Positions 1 through 6,567 of a stretch of DNA of 27,946 nt are shown here, one piece after another; the first letter of the stretch is position 1, and each line of letters begins with the position of its first letter. The position numbers were made by a program, and so were the translations under genes. The notes beneath the pieces are model-generated. The model had not been told where the DNA came from. It searched no databases and saw only the letters and a program-made list of their open reading frames with translations. Location: positions 1 to 27,946 of the forward strand of contig SFHU01000028.1 in assembly GCA_004555535.1 (NCBI GenBank). The letters run 5' to 3'. This DNA comes from Clostridiales bacterium. Lineage in GTDB: Bacteria > Bacillota > Clostridia > Christensenellales > Aristaeellaceae.

Positions 1-915
1 CCTGCGGCTGCCGCCAAGAGGGAAATAGATGTAATTGGTCAGGAAACGGGAGAGCGTGATATGCCAGCGCTGCCAGAACTCGCGGATGGAGAGACTCTTG
101 TAGGGGGAGTTGAAGTTGATCGGGATGCGAATGTTGAACATGAGGCCGATGCCGGTCGCCATGTCGCAGTAGCCGGAAAAATCGAAGTAGAGCTGGAGCG
201 TGTAGCCGACGGCGACGAACCATGCCTCCGCCGTATTGAGCGAGGCGGCGGCGCCAAAGCCCGCGTCGACCGCGGCGGCGAAGGTATCGGCGACGACAAC
301 CTTCTTGAACAGGCCCAGCGCGAAGGCGTAAAGGCCCGGCGCGAAGTTGTCAAAGTTGAAGCGGCGGTTTTTGGGATCGGCGAACTGCGGCACGATCTCG
401 CTGTGCAGCACGATGGGGCCGGCGATCAGCTGGGGGAAGAACGTGACGAACAGCGCGTAATCGAGGATGTTGTAGCGCGGCACTGTGCGCCTGTAGCTGT
501 CGATGACATAGGAGAGCTGCTGGAAGGTGAAAAACGAGATGCCCAGCGGCAGCGCGACGTGGTTGAGCGCGAAGGAGAAGCCGAACGCGCCGTTCAGGTT
601 TTCGCAGAAGAAGTCGTGATACTTGAAGTAGAAGAGCACGCCGAGGTTGGCCGCCAGGCCCAGCAGCATCAGCGGCAGGCGCACGGCCTTGCGCGAGGCG
701 GCGAGCATGCCCTGGCTGAGCGCATAGTTGACCAGGATGCTCAGCACGATGATGGGCACATAGCGCGGGTTGTTGTAGCCGTAGAAGACGAACGAGGCGA
801 GCACGAGGAACGCCTTGTTCACCGGGAAGCGCTCCGGCAGGCGGCCCAGCAGGAAATAGACGATCAGCGTCACGGGCAGAAAGGCCAGCATGAAGATGTA
901 GGAATTGAAGAGCAT
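1..915 (-). CDS. MBOAT family O-acyltransferase (AlgI/DltB-like), 3' end outside window
   Basis: This is a polytopic membrane O-acyltransferase of the AlgI/DltB/PatA type, which moves acyl (usually acetyl) groups across the membrane onto cell-surface polymers. The visible 305 residues have many hydrophobic segments and the family's most conserved block, FWQRWHITLSRFLTNYIYFPLGG, with the family histidine at about residue 285. The DFSGYCDMA motif just before it is also typical. The start at 915 has an AGGAG about 9 nt upstream. Full-length members are about 460-500 residues, so roughly one third is missing beyond position 1. It lies 39 nt downstream of the SGNH-like gene, probably in the same operon, as in alginate-type acetylation systems where an MBOAT works with an SGNH-fold partner. 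The polymer acylated cannot be told from sequence. Confidence 0.93.
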   Translation of the reverse strand, partial: MLFNSYIFMLAFLPVTLIVYFLLGRLPERFPVNKAFLVLASFVFYGYNNPRYVPIIVLSILVNYALSQGMLAASRKAVRLPLMLLGLAANLGVLFYFKYHDFFCENLNGAFGFSFALNHVALPLGISFFTFQQLSYVIDSYRRTVPRYNILDYALFVTFFPQLIAGPIVLHSEIVPQFADPKNRRFNFDNFAPGLYAFALGLFKKVVVADTFAAAVDAGFGAAASLNTAEAWFVAVGYTLQLYFDFSGYCDMATGIGLMFNIRIPINFNSPYKSLSIREFWQRWHITLSRFLTNYIYFPLGGSRR

Positions 916-954
916 GGGGCGTATTCTCCTTGATTGCAGTGTGAACCGGACGGA

Positions 955-2037
955 TCAGTAGACAAAGGTGTCGGGCCAGCTGCCCGCCTGAACGATCTGG
1001 TCGACGAGCGCGCAGAGCAGGCCGTCGTTTTCCTGCGCCTGGGCCAGGCCGGTCACGCGGTGCTCGTTACGGCTGATGGCCTCAGCCATTTCGCCGTTGA
1101 TCTGCGGGCCGTAGTGCCCGGCGTCGATGTACAGGTCGAGATTGGTGATGATGTCGGCGCAGGCCTGGAAGTCGTAGATCTGCACGTTGTCATAGCCCAG
1201 CAGGATATCGATCAGCGCTTCCTTCTGATTGAGGTGGTAGTGGAGCGTCCCCCAGGAGTAGAACTCATACCAGCGCGCGAGCGAATAGGGCGGGAAGAAG
1301 ATGATGAATTCCGTCTCGGGATGGGCCTCGATGATGGACAGGATGTTGTGCTCGACGTTGAGCTTGGAGGCCTGGGAGAGCACGGGCGTCTGCGTGCGCG
1401 CGTCCCCCTGCTCCACGGGCGTGCTGCTGAACGTGATCCCGGCGAGCGCGGCCTGCGCGCCGTAGGTGTATACGTCGGGGTCGCCCCAGGTGTACATCGT
1501 GTCGCGCTGGTTTTCGTCGTGGGTGCCCAGCGTGCGCAGGCAGGCGGGAATGTAGCGCGCCAGCACGCTCTGGTTGAACCAGTACTGCACGTCGTTGAAG
1601 AGATTGCCGTCGTAGAGATAGTCCGGCATCTCGCACTTGGGCTGCGTGTAGAAATAGGTCAGCGCCTCGACGTCCAGGCCGTAGAGCACGCGGCGCACGT
1701 CGTGCGTGCCGAAGGCCATGTCCATCATCTGCCTGTGGTTGTAGGGCGTTCCGGCGTTGACGCAGAGCTTGACGAACCGGCCGCCGAGCAGGCTGTCCAG
1801 CTGGCTCGGGCGGAAGTTCTCCGTCATGGAGGATCCAATGACGACGCTGTCGTACTCGTAGCTCTTGGCGATGCCGGCGTTGGAGTAGATCTGCGTGCCG
1901 TTGGCAATCGGCGGGGTGAAGACCGTCGCCTGATGATAGATCTCAAACGGATCGATCAGCACGACCGCGCCGACAATCAGGGAAAGTGCGCCGAGGAGAA
2001 GCGTCAGCGCGAGACAGGTCCATTGCTTTCTGTTCAC
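955..2037 (-). CDS. Membrane-anchored SGNH/AlgX-like protein, putative polymer O-acetylation partner
   Basis: A 360-residue protein with one N-terminal membrane segment (LALTLLLGALSLIVGAVVLIDPF) followed by an extracytoplasmic domain. SGNH-hydrolase-like signatures are visible: a GSSMTENF block for the nucleophilic Ser and, near the C-terminus, YIDAGHYGPQINGEMA, matching the family's Asp-x-x-His element. Such proteins (AlgJ/AlgX-like and DHHW families) accept acyl groups from an MBOAT partner. The neighbour immediately downstream is exactly such an MBOAT. I chose the GTG at 2037 because AAAGGA lies about 10 nt upstream; the ATG at 2109 would sit almost on the transcription start of the promoter at 2115-2143 and has no ribosome binding site. 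The polymer acylated is unknown. Confidence 0.8.
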   Translation of the reverse strand: MNRKQWTCLALTLLLGALSLIVGAVVLIDPFEIYHQATVFTPPIANGTQIYSNAGIAKSYEYDSVVIGSSMTENFRPSQLDSLLGGRFVKLCVNAGTPYNHRQMMDMAFGTHDVRRVLYGLDVEALTYFYTQPKCEMPDYLYDGNLFNDVQYWFNQSVLARYIPACLRTLGTHDENQRDTMYTWGDPDVYTYGAQAALAGITFSSTPVEQGDARTQTPVLSQASKLNVEHNILSIIEAHPETEFIIFFPPYSLARWYEFYSWGTLHYHLNQKEALIDILLGYDNVQIYDFQACADIITNLDLYIDAGHYGPQINGEMAEAISRNEHRVTGLAQAQENDGLLCALVDQIVQAGSWPDTFVY

Positions 2038-2114
2038 GGATGATGGTCCTTTCGGAGAAACTGGCGCCAGGGCGCCGCCGGAGCAGGAGACCTGTCCGGA
2101 ATAATCCATTCTTT

Positions 2115-2143
2115 ATTATACACGATCATGCAGGGCTTTGCAA
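2115..2143 (-). promoter_or_regulatory. Sigma-A type promoter for the SGNH/MBOAT operon
   Basis: Read on the minus strand: TTGCAA, a 17-nt spacer, then TATAAT. The leader to the GTG start is about 70 nt and GC-rich, with two possible small hairpins. The -35 overlaps the T-rich tail of the terminator of the upstream transpeptidase gene. Confidence 0.75.
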
Positions 2144-2172
2144 GAAAACCCGAAGCCGTTCGGGCTTCGGGT
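2141..2172 (-). terminator. Intrinsic terminator of the L,D-transpeptidase gene
   Basis: A perfect 9-bp stem (2148-2156 with 2164-2172) and 7-nt loop, followed on the minus strand by TTTCTTG. It begins 9 nt after the stop codon of the transpeptidase gene. Confidence 0.85.
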
Positions 2173-2180
2173 GAAGGATA

Positions 2181-3554
2181 CTAGCCTACGCTGTCGGGCA
2201 GGGGGCCCCGGGGCGTCGGCTCCGGCGTCATCAGCAGGATGGGGGTCGGCGCGGCTGTCGGCTCGGGGGTCGGCTCCAGTGCCGGCGTCAGCTCCGGCGC
2301 GGGGGTTAGCTCCGGCGTCGGATCGACGGCGGCGGAAAAGAGCAGGCTCTGCGTCTGCTTGCCTGCGGCGCCGTCGACGCTCAGGCCGTGGTCCCGCTGG
2401 AAGGCCTTGACCGCCTCGATCGTCCCGCCGTAGTAGCCGCCGGTGACGCTGCCGTGATAGTAGCCCAGCTCGGTCAGACGCATCTGCACCATGTAGACGT
2501 CCTCGCCGGTCTTGCCCCGGGAGAGCGTGCGATAGCTCTGCGGCCAGTTTTCGGGGCTGTACACCGGCGTGGGCGTCGGCTCGGGCAGCGGGTTTTCGCG
2601 CAGCGTGGCCACATTGAGCGTGGGCTTGAGGGTCATTGTGTATTCGGGATCGTAGTCGCCCTCGTAGACGGTGATGATCGTGCCGGCCTTGCAGTTGTCG
2701 TAGATCCATTTGGCGTCGGAGACGAGCAGGCGCACGCAGCCGTGCGACGCGGGCGTGCCCAGCGCCTCGAAGGACTTGACGGAGAGCGTCGTCTCGTCCG
2801 CCGCGGCGTAGAGCACGGAGTGGAAGGAGTTGGCGGAATCGATGCGCGTCAGGTACTGCGCGTGGGAATCCCAGGTGGGGAAGTAGCCCCAGCGCGCGCG
2901 CTTGCTGGGCATGACCGTCGTGCCCAGCGGCGTCGGGTTGCTCGCCGTGCCCGTCGAGCAGATCATCTTGCGCACGAGCACCGTGTATTCGCCGTTTTCA
3001 TCGTAGGTGTAGGCGCGGGTGATCTGGTTGGCGACGTCCACCATCAGCGTGTACTGCGGGGGCACGGGCGTGGGCGAGGGGCGCGGCGTTGCGCTCGCGG
3101 GCACGGCATCGGCGGAGAAGAGCAGCTCCTGCGTCTCGCGCCCGGCAACGCCGTCGACGCTCAGGCCGTTGTGGGCCTGAAAGGCCTTGACGGCGGCCTG
3201 CGTCACCGAATAAAACCCGCCGGAGACGCGCGCCTCATAGAAGCCCAGCTCCAGCAGGCGGCTCTGCAGCGCCTCGACCAGCGCGCCGGAATCGCCGTAC
3301 TGCAGCTTGCGCTTGTAGACGAAGTCGTTTTCCGCCTGCGCCGTGCCCTCCGGGGCGGGGGTGGGCGGCGCGGGGAAGGGCGTCTGCTGCGCGTCAGGCG
3401 CCGGCGTGGGGGTCAGCGGCGAAAAGCCGATGGCGCCGTCGTCGCCCAGGATGACCACGCCGTTTTCGTCCTCCCAGAGGATGGTCTCCGGAAGGCCGGA
3501 CGCGGGGAGCGCCAGCAGGCTGAGCAGCAAGATGAGGGAAAAGATGCGTTTCAT
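2181..3554 (-). CDS. Secreted L,D-transpeptidase (YkuD) with two peptidoglycan-binding domains
   Basis: A 457-residue exported enzyme predicted to form or exchange 3-3 cross-links in peptidoglycan. In order: a signal peptide (MKRIFSLILLLSLLALPASG), a Pro/Thr-rich stretch, a PG_binding_1 domain (about 83-148, with KAFQAHNGLSVDGVAG), another Pro-rich linker, a YkuD catalytic domain (about 167-300) and a second PG_binding_1 domain (about 341-408, KAFQRDHGLSVDGAAG). The tail is made of TPEPTPAP-type repeats. The active site ASHGCVRL is intact, with His271 and Cys273. The ATG at 3554 has AGGAGG just upstream and is followed by a convincing signal sequence. It is a single-gene unit with its own promoter and terminator. 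Having a wall-binding domain on each side of the catalytic domain is less usual than one. Confidence 0.95.
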   Translation of the reverse strand: MKRIFSLILLLSLLALPASGLPETILWEDENGVVILGDDGAIGFSPLTPTPAPDAQQTPFPAPPTPAPEGTAQAENDFVYKRKLQYGDSGALVEALQSRLLELGFYEARVSGGFYSVTQAAVKAFQAHNGLSVDGVAGRETQELLFSADAVPASATPRPSPTPVPPQYTLMVDVANQITRAYTYDENGEYTVLVRKMICSTGTASNPTPLGTTVMPSKRARWGYFPTWDSHAQYLTRIDSANSFHSVLYAAADETTLSVKSFEALGTPASHGCVRLLVSDAKWIYDNCKAGTIITVYEGDYDPEYTMTLKPTLNVATLRENPLPEPTPTPVYSPENWPQSYRTLSRGKTGEDVYMVQMRLTELGYYHGSVTGGYYGGTIEAVKAFQRDHGLSVDGAAGKQTQSLLFSAAVDPTPELTPAPELTPALEPTPEPTAAPTPILLMTPEPTPRGPLPDSVG

Positions 3555-3577
3555 GGGGAACCTCCTGTGCTTTGTTC

Positions 3578-3606
3578 ATGATAGCACAGATGCAGGGAAG
3601 ACGCAA
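3578..3606 (-). promoter_or_regulatory. Promoter of the L,D-transpeptidase gene
   Basis: On the minus strand: TTGCGT, 17 nt, TATCAT, about 24 nt before the start codon, with AGGAGG between. Confidence 0.65.
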
Positions 3607-3703
3607 GCCAGAGGAGGTGGAGCTGTTTCAGAGCAGGATGCGAAGCGGCCTGCGATTGAAATGGGTCAGATTGGCAAAGCGGGTTCTCCGGATTGAGCCG
3701 GGA

Positions 3704-3737
3704 AACAAAAAGCCCCGGCCTTCGTTTGAAGGCCGGG
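3704..3737 (-). terminator. Intrinsic terminator of the htrA-like gene
   Basis: A perfect 9-bp stem (3714-3722 with 3729-3737), 6-nt loop, followed on the minus strand by CTTTTTGTTT. It starts about 20 nt after the stop codon at 3757. Confidence 0.9.
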
Positions 3738-3756
3738 ACGGCGCGATCTAAATAGG

Positions 3757-4941
3757 TTATTTCTCCGTGTCGACCTCGGTCGGCTGCGGGATGACGATCT
3801 TGAGCTCCACCTCGGTGCCGTTGCGGTCCACCTTCATGGTGACAGTGTCGCCCGGGGTCTGCTGCGCCTTGATGGCGTTGAGGGAATCCGCGTCGGTGAC
3901 GGTCTCGCCGGCGAACTCGACGATGATGTCGCCCTTCTGGACGCCGGCGCGCTCAGCCGCGCTCATCGAGGAGACCTCGTTGACGTAGACGCCCACCGGC
4001 ATGGAGTAGCGCTTGGAGAGCTCCTCGGTGACGTTCTGGATCGTGATGCCCAGCATGATCTGGCTGCCCTTGGTCTGCGCCTGGACGGACTCCGGATCGT
4101 TGATCATCTGCGCGACGAGCTCCTTGACGTTGTTGACCGGGATGGCGTAGCCGATGCCCTCGATGGACACGGACGAGGACTTCGCGTAGACGACGCCGAC
4201 CACGTTGCCGTATTCGTCAAACAGCGCGCCGCCGGAGTTGCCGGGGTTGATCGCCGCGTCCGTCTGAATGGCGTTGATCGTGACGTCGTCGATGGTCAGC
4301 TCCTGCTCGGTCGCGGAGATGATGCCCGCGGTCACGGAGCCGTGAACCTTGCCCATCGGGTTGCCGATGACGACCGCCGGCTCGCCCAGCTCCAGGCCGT
4401 CGCTGTCGCCGAAGGAGGCGGCGTTCAGGCCGGTCGCGTCGATCTTGAGCACGGCGATGTCGTGGCTCTCGGAGGAGCCGATCAGCGTCGCCTCGTAGGT
4501 GGTCTCCTCGCCGTCCTCGTCCTCGGGCATCACGTAGACCGTGATCTTGTCCGCGCCGGAGATGACGTGGTTGTTGGTCAGAATGTAGCCGTCCTCAGAG
4601 AGGATGATGCCGGAACCTGCGCCGGTCTGCGTGTATTCGCGGGAGCCGCCGCGGTTGCCGTTGCCATAGCCATAGCCGTAGCCATAGCCGAACATGCCGA
4701 ACGGATAGTAGTTGTCATAGCCGTTTTCCACCACCTTGGTCTCGGTCTCGATGGCGACCACGGAGGTGCGGCAGTCCTTGGCGATCTCGCGGACGGAGAG
4801 CGGCTCGCCGGACTCACCATTTTCGATCAGCGTGAACTTGGATTCTGCGGCCTGGGCCGTGACGGCCAGGCACGCCGTGACGAGCAGGGCGAAAGCCGCG
4901 GTCAGCGCGACCAGACGGCGGAAACGACGGGAAGTACGCAT
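3757..4941 (-). CDS. htrA: HtrA/DegP-like serine protease with PDZ domain
   Basis: An exported or membrane-anchored trypsin-fold quality-control protease that degrades misfolded proteins at the outer face of the membrane. With the start used here (394 residues) the catalytic triad is intact: His125 (TNNHVISGAD), Asp161 (HDIAVLKID) and Ser236 (PGNSGGALFD). A C-terminal PDZ domain follows (LGITIQNV through VQKGDIIVEFAGETV). A hydrophobic N-terminal segment acts as signal or anchor; it contains TACLAV, but a lipobox is doubtful. A Tyr-Gly repeat lies before the protease domain. I chose the ATG at 4941 because AGGAG lies 10 nt upstream; the ATG at 4950 would be only 1 nt from it, and longer reading-frame extensions to 5121 would cross the promoter. 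Upstream octamers suggest secretion-stress control. Confidence 0.93.
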   Translation of the reverse strand: MRTSRRFRRLVALTAAFALLVTACLAVTAQAAESKFTLIENGESGEPLSVREIAKDCRTSVVAIETETKVVENGYDNYYPFGMFGYGYGYGYGNGNRGGSREYTQTGAGSGIILSEDGYILTNNHVISGADKITVYVMPEDEDGEETTYEATLIGSSESHDIAVLKIDATGLNAASFGDSDGLELGEPAVVIGNPMGKVHGSVTAGIISATEQELTIDDVTINAIQTDAAINPGNSGGALFDEYGNVVGVVYAKSSSVSIEGIGYAIPVNNVKELVAQMINDPESVQAQTKGSQIMLGITIQNVTEELSKRYSMPVGVYVNEVSSMSAAERAGVQKGDIIVEFAGETVTDADSLNAIKAQQTPGDTVTMKVDRNGTEVELKIVIPQPTEVDTEK

Positions 4942-5029
4942 AGAAGTCATGCTCCTTTCGATGAAATCGTGCTTTTGTTGCAGCGAATAGCGATGGTTTG
5001 AGTCACCCTTGTTTTCAGGTGATGCCCAT

Positions 5030-5106
5030 AGTATACGCAGGGGCTTTGAAGAGAAGATGATGGATTTTGGAAGAAATCGTTGAAGAATGTGAAAAATATG
5101 TGAAAA
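5030..5106 (-). promoter_or_regulatory. htrA promoter with two TTTTCACA (CssR-like) octamers
   Basis: On the minus strand a TATACT -10 (5030-5035) lacks a recognisable -35 at 16-18 nt, suggesting activator dependence. About 53 nt further upstream are two exact TTTTCACA octamers (complements of 5088-5095 and 5099-5106), 11 nt apart and so on the same face of the helix. TTTTCACA-type octamers are known upstream of Bacillus htrA genes controlled by the CssRS two-component system. That a CssR homologue acts here is inference; none is in this window. Confidence 0.55.
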
Positions 5107-5117
5107 CGGCGCAGAAG

Positions 5118-6305
5118 TCAATCGATTGCTGCAAAGCCAAGCGCCAGCAGGTCAAACCCGGCGCGCATCAGCGGCGGCTGGCGTACAAGGCGCACACCGT
5201 TGATCATGACGCCCACGCCCGCGCCGCGCTCGGGATCCGCGAAGAGCTCGGCGCACATGCCATAGGCGACGCCCTGATGCCCGACGGGCGAAAAGCCGGG
5301 GAACACGTCCGGCAGAAAGGCCGTGTTCAGCCCGCGGCCCGCCTGCTCGATGCCGCCCAGGCCGTCCTGGCAGGTACGCATTAGCGTAAGCAGCTCAGGG
5401 GGAAGCACGCCCAGGCCGTCCCGCGAGGCGAGCAGGCGGATGAGCGCTGCCATGGCGCTGCTGTCGAGGATGAGCCGCCCCGCGGCGATCAGATAGTCCC
5501 GCTCGGGACAGAAGGGCTCCGGAGGCCGGGCGGCGAGCGCGGCGGCGTCATAGGCCCTTCGGGGCAGCAGCAGACGCACGCGGTAGCCGTCGGCGAGGTC
5601 GCCGGCGGGCGCGATGCGCCGGGGATCATAGCTGGCGCGGATGCCGAGCGGGGCGAAGACACGCGATTGCATGAGGTCGTCAAACGGCATCCCGGCGGCG
5701 AGCTCCATCGCCACGCCCGCGGCGCCCGCGCCGAGGTTGCTGTAATGGAACGCCGCGCCGGGGCGGGCAGGAAGCCAGTTTTCGGGGGCCTCGAGCAGCT
5801 CGCGCAGCGTGCAGCCGCTCTGCATGCCGCGCGTGCCGTAGGCGCCCTCGTCGCGCAGGCCGCTGGTGTGCGTGAGCAGCATGCGCAGCGTCACGGGCAC
5901 ATCCGGCGCATGCGGGGAGCGGACGCGGTAGCCCAGCAGCGCGGAGAGGTCGCCGTCCAGATCGAGCAGGCCGTCCGCGCACAGCGAAAGCGCGCCGAAG
6001 GTCATCACGAGCTTGGAGATGGAGGCGACGCGAAAGCAGGTCTTTGGCGTCACGGACCGGCGGGGATGCAGCCGCGCGCTGCCGAAGCAGAGCGCCTCCG
6101 TGCCGCCGCCAGGCGGGCAGAGCACGAGCGACGCGCCGACCGCGCCGTTTTTTTGCAGGATGCGCCGGGCGGCGGCTTCCACGGCGGCACGGCTCTTCGG
6201 GGTCAGCGCGCCGTCCGGGCGGCGGGAGAGCGGCGGCAGACGGCCGGAAATCTGCGCGGCGCGGCTTTTCAGGGCCAAAAGCTGCGCACAAGAGGCGTTT
6301 TTCAT
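5118..6305 (-). CDS. Serine hydrolase of the beta-lactamase/penicillin-binding (class C-like) family
   Basis: A 395-residue protein of the Beta-lactamase (PF00144-type) fold. The three active-site elements are in order: Ser95-x-x-Lys98 (in RVASISKLV), Tyr188-Ser-Asn190 (FHYSNLGAG) and His343-Gln-Gly345 (SPVGHQGVAYG), the last replacing the KTG of true beta-lactamases, as in esterases and peptidases of this family. LLTHTSGL is also typical. No signal peptide or membrane segment is visible, so it is probably cytoplasmic. The start has AGGA 8 nt upstream. It follows the MATE gene after a 262-bp gap holding two tandem structured repeats. Family membership is firm; substrate is unknown, and a resistance role is not supported. 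Confidence 0.9.
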   Translation of the reverse strand: MKNASCAQLLALKSRAAQISGRLPPLSRRPDGALTPKSRAAVEAAARRILQKNGAVGASLVLCPPGGGTEALCFGSARLHPRRSVTPKTCFRVASISKLVMTFGALSLCADGLLDLDGDLSALLGYRVRSPHAPDVPVTLRMLLTHTSGLRDEGAYGTRGMQSGCTLRELLEAPENWLPARPGAAFHYSNLGAGAAGVAMELAAGMPFDDLMQSRVFAPLGIRASYDPRRIAPAGDLADGYRVRLLLPRRAYDAAALAARPPEPFCPERDYLIAAGRLILDSSAMAALIRLLASRDGLGVLPPELLTLMRTCQDGLGGIEQAGRGLNTAFLPDVFPGFSPVGHQGVAYGMCAELFADPERGAGVGVMINGVRLVRQPPLMRAGFDLLALGFAAID

Positions 6306-6340
6306 GGAAGAATCCTCCGTTTCTCCGGCGGTCTTACTAT

Positions 6341-6430
6341 GAAAGTCCTTCCGTAAAGCTTCGGCCTCGGCCGCAAGGCAACGGGACTTTCATCACTTGG
6401 TCGGTAATGCAATCGGCATCATGCCGATTT
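6341..6430. repeat. Copy 1 of tandem structured intergenic element
   Basis: This 90-nt copy aligns without gaps to 6436-6525 at a 95-nt offset, with 71 of 90 positions identical. It can fold into an outer helix closed by AAGTCC/GGACTT (6343-6348 with 6384-6389) and a hairpin ATCGGCA-TCA-TGCCGAT (6412-6428). The strand of any RNA is not certain. On the minus strand it lies in the leader of the serine hydrolase gene and ends about 36 nt before its start codon. I matched it to no known riboswitch. Confidence 0.75.
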
Positions 6431-6435
6431 ATTCT

Positions 6436-6525
6436 GTAAATCCTTCTGCAAAGCTCCAGCCTCGACCACAAGGCGACGGGATTTGTGACATTTCGTCGGG
6501 AATGCAACCGGCATCATGCCGGTTT
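6436..6525. repeat. Copy 2 of tandem structured intergenic element
   Basis: The second copy differs from the first at 19 positions. Two pairs of differences are compensatory: G-C becomes A-T inside the long helix (6345/6387 against 6440/6482), and T-A becomes C-G in the short hairpin (6413/6427 against 6508/6522). This suggests that the folded form matters. The rest of the gap up to the MATE stop codon at 6568 shows no gene. Confidence 0.75.
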
Positions 6526-6567
6526 CGCCGGAAGGCAGCTTCATTGTAAGCACGCGGGACGCGGCTG

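Noticed and set aside
61..2043. Long plus-strand open frames opposite the MBOAT and SGNH genes
   Set aside because: The minus-strand products match known families with signature motifs. The plus-strand frames are Arg/Val/Glu-rich low-complexity shadows common in GC-rich DNA, without ribosome binding sites.
4942..5121. N-terminal extension of the HtrA protein
   Set aside because: It would cross the -10 element and the octamer sites and has no ribosome binding site.
5118..6305. Serine hydrolase as an antibiotic-resistance beta-lactamase
   Set aside because: The third motif is HQG rather than KTG and there is no export signal, which fits esterase/peptidase-like members better.
6341..6525. Tandem element as a known glycine, guanidine or other tandem riboswitch
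   Set aside because: Conserved core bases of those classes could not be found on either strand, so only the repeat and its covariation are claimed.
6341..6525. Tandem element as a short CRISPR array
   Set aside because: The copies are adjacent, 90 nt long and diverged, with no spacers and no cas genes.
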